64,000 nt of DNA from assembly GCF_047246645.1 (NCBI RefSeq), contig NZ_JBFOKR010000008.1:1-64000 (forward strand), read 5' to 3'. The notes beneath the pieces were generated by a model. That model saw only the letters and a program-made list of their open reading frames with translations, had not been told where the DNA came from and searched no databases. Numbering within the stretch: the stretch's first letter is position 1; every line of letters begins with the position of its first letter. Source of the stretch: Ferdinandcohnia sp047246645 (lineage in GTDB: Bacteria > Bacillota > Bacilli > Bacillales > Bacillaceae_L). Below, piece by piece: positions 60,861 through 64,000 of the stretch. The position numbers and the translations under genes were made by a program.

Positions 60861-61394
60861 ATGCTAAAAATATTTACGACCCAATTACAAGGGCATTTTA
60901 ATAGGATTATGGATAAAGAAGAAATGAATATCGAGGATAGTGCAAGAATCTTATCACAAGCTGTCATTAGTGATGGTACCATCTTCGTTCATGGATTTAA
61001 TGAAATGAACGCTATTACAATCGAGGCGATTCAGGGACCTGAACCCTTACAGTCTGCTAAACCATTATTTAAAAACGGTGAACAAGCACAAATTGAGGAT
61101 GTAGATCGTGTATTGATTTTCACTAGATTCTCAACAGATGAGGAAGCAATCACACTGGCCGAGCAATTACAGCAGCAAGGTGTTCAAACTGTTGGAATAT
61201 CAGCTATCGCAAAAACAGAAAGTGACCGAACCCTGGATCAAATTGTTGATGTACATATAGACAGCAAGCTCACAAGACCACTTTTGCCAGACGAAGATGG
61301 AACTCGCTTTGGCTTTCCAAGTATTATGACGGCGCTATATGCTTACCACGGCTTGTCTTTTACAATAAAAGAAATGGTTGCAGAATTTGAATAA
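60861..61394 (+). CDS. ywjG: DUF2529 family protein (YwjG-like)
   Basis: 177 residues. It resembles SIS-like sugar-isomerase folds (DGTIFVHGFNEMNAI, VLIFTRFSTDEEAITLAEQL). The gene lies between spo0F and pyrG in bacilli, as here. Function unknown. The start is ATG at 60861, 9 nt after AAGGAG; an upstream TTG overlaps the ribosome site. Confidence 0.85.
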   Translation: MLKIFTTQLQGHFNRIMDKEEMNIEDSARILSQAVISDGTIFVHGFNEMNAITIEAIQGPEPLQSAKPLFKNGEQAQIEDVDRVLIFTRFSTDEEAITLAEQLQQQGVQTVGISAIAKTESDRTLDQIVDVHIDSKLTRPLLPDEDGTRFGFPSIMTALYAYHGLSFTIKEMVAEFE

Positions 61395-61400
61395 AGAAAA

Positions 61401-61427
61401 AACTCGGCGATTGCCGAGTTTTTTTGT
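61401..61427 (+). terminator. DUF2529 gene terminator
   Basis: AACTCGGC (61401-61408) and GCCGAGTT (61413-61420) pair and a run of seven T follows. Confidence 0.92.
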
Positions 61428-61469
61428 GTCTTAAAAGTTAGAGTCTAGATATTTAAACTTAGTTTTCTA

Positions 61470-61697
61470 TGTCTAGCTCCAGCGCCTAGCCAGTTTTCCT
61501 ACCAGAATATGCTTCTTCGAGTATCTTGCGCAAAAAGCTTTGCTTTTTAAGCAGCTCGAGGTCGCTTCACCCTTCCTGCGGCGGCAACACTAAGGAATGC
61601 TTCGTGAGGATAATCCCCGCAGGAAAAAAGCTTTGCTTTTTTTCGAGCCTCCTCGTCAGGGTTCCAGCGCTTGTCGGGGCTGACCAAGGCGCTTACG
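61470..61697 (+). repeat. family A repeat, plus orientation
   Basis: Starts GTCTAGCTCCAGCGCCTAGCC, includes AAAAGCTTTGCTTTTT and GCAGCTCGAG, and ends CGCTTGTCGGGGCTGACC. Nearly identical to the reverse complement of 48930-49100 over 130 bp. The left part also matches 3573-3720. Its right end reaches into the pyrG 3' end. A 90-codon frame is an artefact. Confidence 0.8.
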
Positions 61698-61701
61698 CAT
61701 T

Positions 61702-63309
61702 TCACATTTTTTCGCCATTCACAAGTGAAGCACGGATAAATTCTCTAAATAACGGTTGTGGACGGTTTGGTCTTGATTTGAATTCTGGGTGGAATTGAGA
61801 AGCCACAAACCAAGGGTGATCTTTCAACTCAATAATTTCAACAAGACGTCCATCTGGGCTTGTCCCAGAGAAGATGAAGCCTGCTTCTTCCATTGCTTGA
61901 CGATAATGATTGTTAAATTCATAACGATGGCGGTGACGCTCATACACCACTTCGTCATTGTATGCTTCAAATGCCTTTGTACCTTCAATAATTTTACATG
62001 GATATAATCCAAGGCGAAGTGTTCCACCCAAATCCTCAACATCCTTTTGTTCAGGTAGAAGGTCAATGATTGGATGTGGAGTTTCTGGCATAATTTCTGC
62101 TGAATGCGCTCCATCAAGTCCTAACACGTTTCTAGCAAATTCAACTGATGCTAACTGCATTCCAAGACAAATTCCTAGTAACGGAGTTTTAGTCTCTCTT
62201 GCATATTTCATTGTAGCGATTTTACCTTCAATTCCACGGTCACCAAATCCTCCAGGAACTAGGATACCATCTGAACCACCAAGTAATTCCGCTACATTTT
62301 CCTCTGTAACATCCTCTGAATTTACCCAGTTAATATTAATATCTGAATCAAACGCATAGCCAGCATGTTTTAATGCTTCTGCAACAGAAAGATAAGCATC
62401 CTGCAGCTCTACATATTTACCTACTAATGCGATATTCGTTGTCTTTGTAAGATTCGTTACCTTTTCAACGAGCTTAATCCAGTCAGTCATATCCGCTTCT
62501 TTGCAATCAAGTTGAAGATGTTCGCAAGTAATTTGATCGATATGCTGTTCTTGAAGCGCTAATGGGATTGAATATAATGTTTCTGCATCACGACATTCAA
62601 TAACGGCTTTCTCCTCAATGTCACAGAACAGAGCAATTTTATCCTTCATATCTTGTGAAATTTCCATTTCAGTACGAAGAACAATTACATTTGGTTGAAT
62701 ACCAAGGCTACGAAGCTCTTTCACACTATGTTGAGTTGGCTTAGTCTTCATTTCCCCTGCAGCTTTAATATAAGGAACTAGTGTACAGTGAACATACATT
62801 ACATTACGTGCACCAACATCACTTTTAATTTGGCGAATTGCTTCTAAGAATGGAAGTGATTCAATGTCTCCAACCGTACCACCGATCTCAGTAATAACAA
62901 CATCGGCATTCGTTTCACGACCTGAACGAAAAACACGCTCTTTAATTTCGTTTGTGATGTGAGGAATAACCTGTACTGTTGCTCCTAGGTAATCACCACG
63001 TCGTTCTTTCTTTAAAATTGTTTGATAAATTTTACCTGTTGTAACATTGCTGTACTTGTTTAGGTTAATATCAATAAAACGCTCATAGTGACCTAAGTCT
63101 AAATCCGTTTCAGAGCCATCATCGGTTACGAACACTTCACCGTGCTGATAGGGACTCATTGTTCCCGGGTCCACGTTAATGTATGGATCGAACTTCTGGA
63201 TTGTTACATTCAACCCTCTGTTTTTTAATAAGCGCCCTAGTGAAGCAGCAACAATCCCCTTCCCTAAGGAAGAAACAACTCCACCAGTTACAAAAATATA
63301 CTTTGTCAT
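61702..63309 (-). CDS. pyrG: CTP synthase
   Basis: Aminates UTP to CTP with glutamine and ATP. 535 residues: the synthetase domain (TKYIFVTGGVVSSLGKGI; KFDPYINVDPGTMSPYQHGEVF in parts) and the C-terminal class I glutaminase with GICLGMQ (catalytic Cys) and the His-Glu of FHPEFKSRP. I use the ATG at 63309, 10 nt after GGGGG; the TTG at 63327 lies in the ribosome site. Confidence 0.97.
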   Translation of the reverse strand: MTKYIFVTGGVVSSLGKGIVAASLGRLLKNRGLNVTIQKFDPYINVDPGTMSPYQHGEVFVTDDGSETDLDLGHYERFIDINLNKYSNVTTGKIYQTILKKERRGDYLGATVQVIPHITNEIKERVFRSGRETNADVVITEIGGTVGDIESLPFLEAIRQIKSDVGARNVMYVHCTLVPYIKAAGEMKTKPTQHSVKELRSLGIQPNVIVLRTEMEISQDMKDKIALFCDIEEKAVIECRDAETLYSIPLALQEQHIDQITCEHLQLDCKEADMTDWIKLVEKVTNLTKTTNIALVGKYVELQDAYLSVAEALKHAGYAFDSDININWVNSEDVTEENVAELLGGSDGILVPGGFGDRGIEGKIATMKYARETKTPLLGICLGMQLASVEFARNVLGLDGAHSAEIMPETPHPIIDLLPEQKDVEDLGGTLRLGLYPCKIIEGTKAFEAYNDEVVYERHRHRYEFNNHYRQAMEEAGFIFSGTSPDGRLVEIIELKDHPWFVASQFHPEFKSRPNRPQPLFREFIRASLVNGEKM

Positions 63310-63600
63310 CTTGCTTAAATCCCCCAATCTATGTATTAGTTAAAGTTTGCTCCAAAAATAAAAAAGATATAAAGAGAATGTGAAACGGTATGTGTCACTT
63401 CAATCAGTGCAGGTACGAATAACGGTTCCTGTCACCCACTGCTAGCATTCTCAAACAAGTCTGTAAACACTACCTAAGTATTCACCTATACACCTTTTCT
63501 ACATCTTGCAATGGTGACAGGCACCCAAAGCACTGTTCAAATTCTAGCTGATGTACTACTCTCTATACTCCATATTTTTACAAACCCCAGAAAAAATAAA
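63310..63600. other. pyrG upstream region
   Basis: About 290 bp. B. subtilis pyrG has a CTP-responsive leader that starts GGGC; I looked for that start and attenuator and could not find a convincing pair. The region holds two family C cores in inverted orientation. Confidence 0.45.
63424..63525. repeat. inverted pair of family C cores
   Basis: GGTTCCTGTCACC (63424-63436) and GGTGACAGGCACC (63513-63525) are inverted copies, 76 bp apart, like a paired REP unit. Confidence 0.6.
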
Positions 63601-63630
63601 AAACGCTCCTCTTACGAATGTAAGGGAGCG
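63595..63630 (-). terminator. rpoE terminator
   Basis: CGCTCC (63604-63609) and GGAGCG (63625-63630), with inner CTTAC/GTAAG pairing and one bulge. TTTTTTATTTTTT follows on the minus strand. Confidence 0.88.
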
Positions 63631-63730
63631 AAACATTTATATGTTTTCGTTAGATACTCATTTTTTAAAGAGCCCAAAAATGATTCTACCTACTTGTGTT
63701 GTAAAAGTCAAGATGAACTTACGTACTTAA

Positions 63731-64000
63731 TTAGAGGTCTTCGTCCTCGTCCTCTTCTAGTAATTCATCCTCTTCTTCATCTTCGTCTAGATCATAATCG
63801 TCATCTTCTAATAACTCTTCTTCGTCTTCGAAGTCTTCATCATCATCTTCATCGATATCATCGAAGTCATCCTCTTCGTCTTCATCTTCATCGAGGTCAT
63901 CAACATCGTCAATATCATCCTCTTCGAAATCATCTTCTTCATAATCTAAATCATCTTCATCAAGATCGTCGAAGTCAATTAAATCATCTTCTTCAACAGC
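63731..64000 (-). CDS. rpoE: RNA polymerase delta subunit, C-terminal acidic tail (partial)
   Basis: The open frame runs off the right edge; 89 residues are visible, almost all Asp and Glu with a few Leu, Ile, Tyr and Phe, ending EDEDEDL before TAA. This is the disordered polyanionic tail of RpoE, which displaces nucleic acid from RNA polymerase. The folded N-terminal domain is outside the window. Location upstream of pyrG matches Bacillus. Confidence 0.9.
   Translation of the reverse strand, partial: AVEEDDLIDFDDLDEDDLDYEEDDFEEDDIDDVDDLDEDEDEEDDFDDIDEDDDEDFEDEEELLEDDDYDLDEDEEEDELLEEDEDEDL

Noticed and set aside
61526..61798. 90-codon plus frame overlapping the pyrG end
   Set aside because: Family A repeat sequence with no start signal; pyrG is clearly the gene here.
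1..64000. CRISPR array, tRNA, rRNA or prophage
   Set aside because: No regular direct repeats with unique spacers, no tRNA cloverleaf or rRNA segment, and no phage or intact transposase gene was recognised. The repeats present are dispersed.

Overview
The window is chromosomal DNA of a low-GC Gram-positive endospore former of the Bacillaceae. The evidence is Bacillus-type gene order (rpoE, pyrG, DUF2529 gene, spo0F, fbaA, murAB, glpX, rho, rpmE, tdk, racA, prfA, prmC, spoIIR, ywlB, ywlC, mntP, ywlE, rpiB, ywlG, glyA, upp, atp operon, murAA, spoIID), strong GGAGG-type ribosome sites, and sporulation genes (spo0F, spoIIR, racA, spoIID). Most genes are on the minus strand. The organism also has a complex I operon, which B. 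subtilis lacks but some other Bacillaceae have. No tRNA, rRNA, CRISPR array, prophage or intact transposase gene was found.

Layout from left to right. At 1-4.2 kb are spoIID, murAA, a repeat-filled gap and a DUF1146 gene. At 4.5-15.5 kb is an 11-gene nuo operon (A,B,C,D,H,I,J,K,L,M,N, no E/F/G) with a lysine/alanine-rich extension on NuoC and a repeat insertion between nuoH and nuoI. At 15.6-16 kb are nested palindromes. At 16.3-24 kb is an accessory block: an MBL-fold protein, an alpha/beta hydrolase, two exporters, a small SDR, an FMN reductase and a divergent SgrR-like regulator. At 24.1-31.9 kb is the complete F1Fo ATP synthase operon, with a repeat element between atpA and atpG. At 32.4-42.8 kb are a Vpr-like protease, upp, an SPFH/ribbon-helix-helix pair, glyA, an acetyltransferase, an ECF sigma/anti-sigma pair, a signal peptidase with a premature stop, ywlG and rpiB. 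At 42.9-53 kb are a chemoreceptor, ywlE, mntP, ywlC, ywlB, spoIIR, an XRE regulator with a membrane partner, prmC, prfA, racA, tdk and rpmE. At 53.4-64 kb are rho, glpX, murAB, fbaA, spo0F, a DUF2529 gene, pyrG and the acidic tail of rpoE.

Core functions group into respiration and ATP synthesis (nuo, atp), peptidoglycan precursor synthesis (murAA, murAB), central carbon and nucleotide metabolism (glpX, fbaA, rpiB, glyA, upp, tdk, pyrG), translation and transcription termination (prfA, prmC, rpmE, ywlC, rho, rpoE) and sporulation control.

The most unusual content is intergenic. Several families of structured repeats recur: (A) a ~160-220 bp repeat near 48.9 and 61.5 kb; (B) a GGCACTCGC repeat near 10.9, 40.6, 55.1 and 60.7 kb; (C) a REP-like GGTGTCAGGCACC repeat, often with TATCCACA; (D) a two-hairpin motif at three loci whose outer stem changes sequence but keeps pairing; (E) an AAATACGCC palindrome repeat near 27.0, 32.0 and 56.6 kb; and (F) a single 137-nt element that folds into a four-way junction with no unpaired junction bases, next to the nuo promoter. 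A cluster of DnaA-box sequences lies at the start of ywlC.
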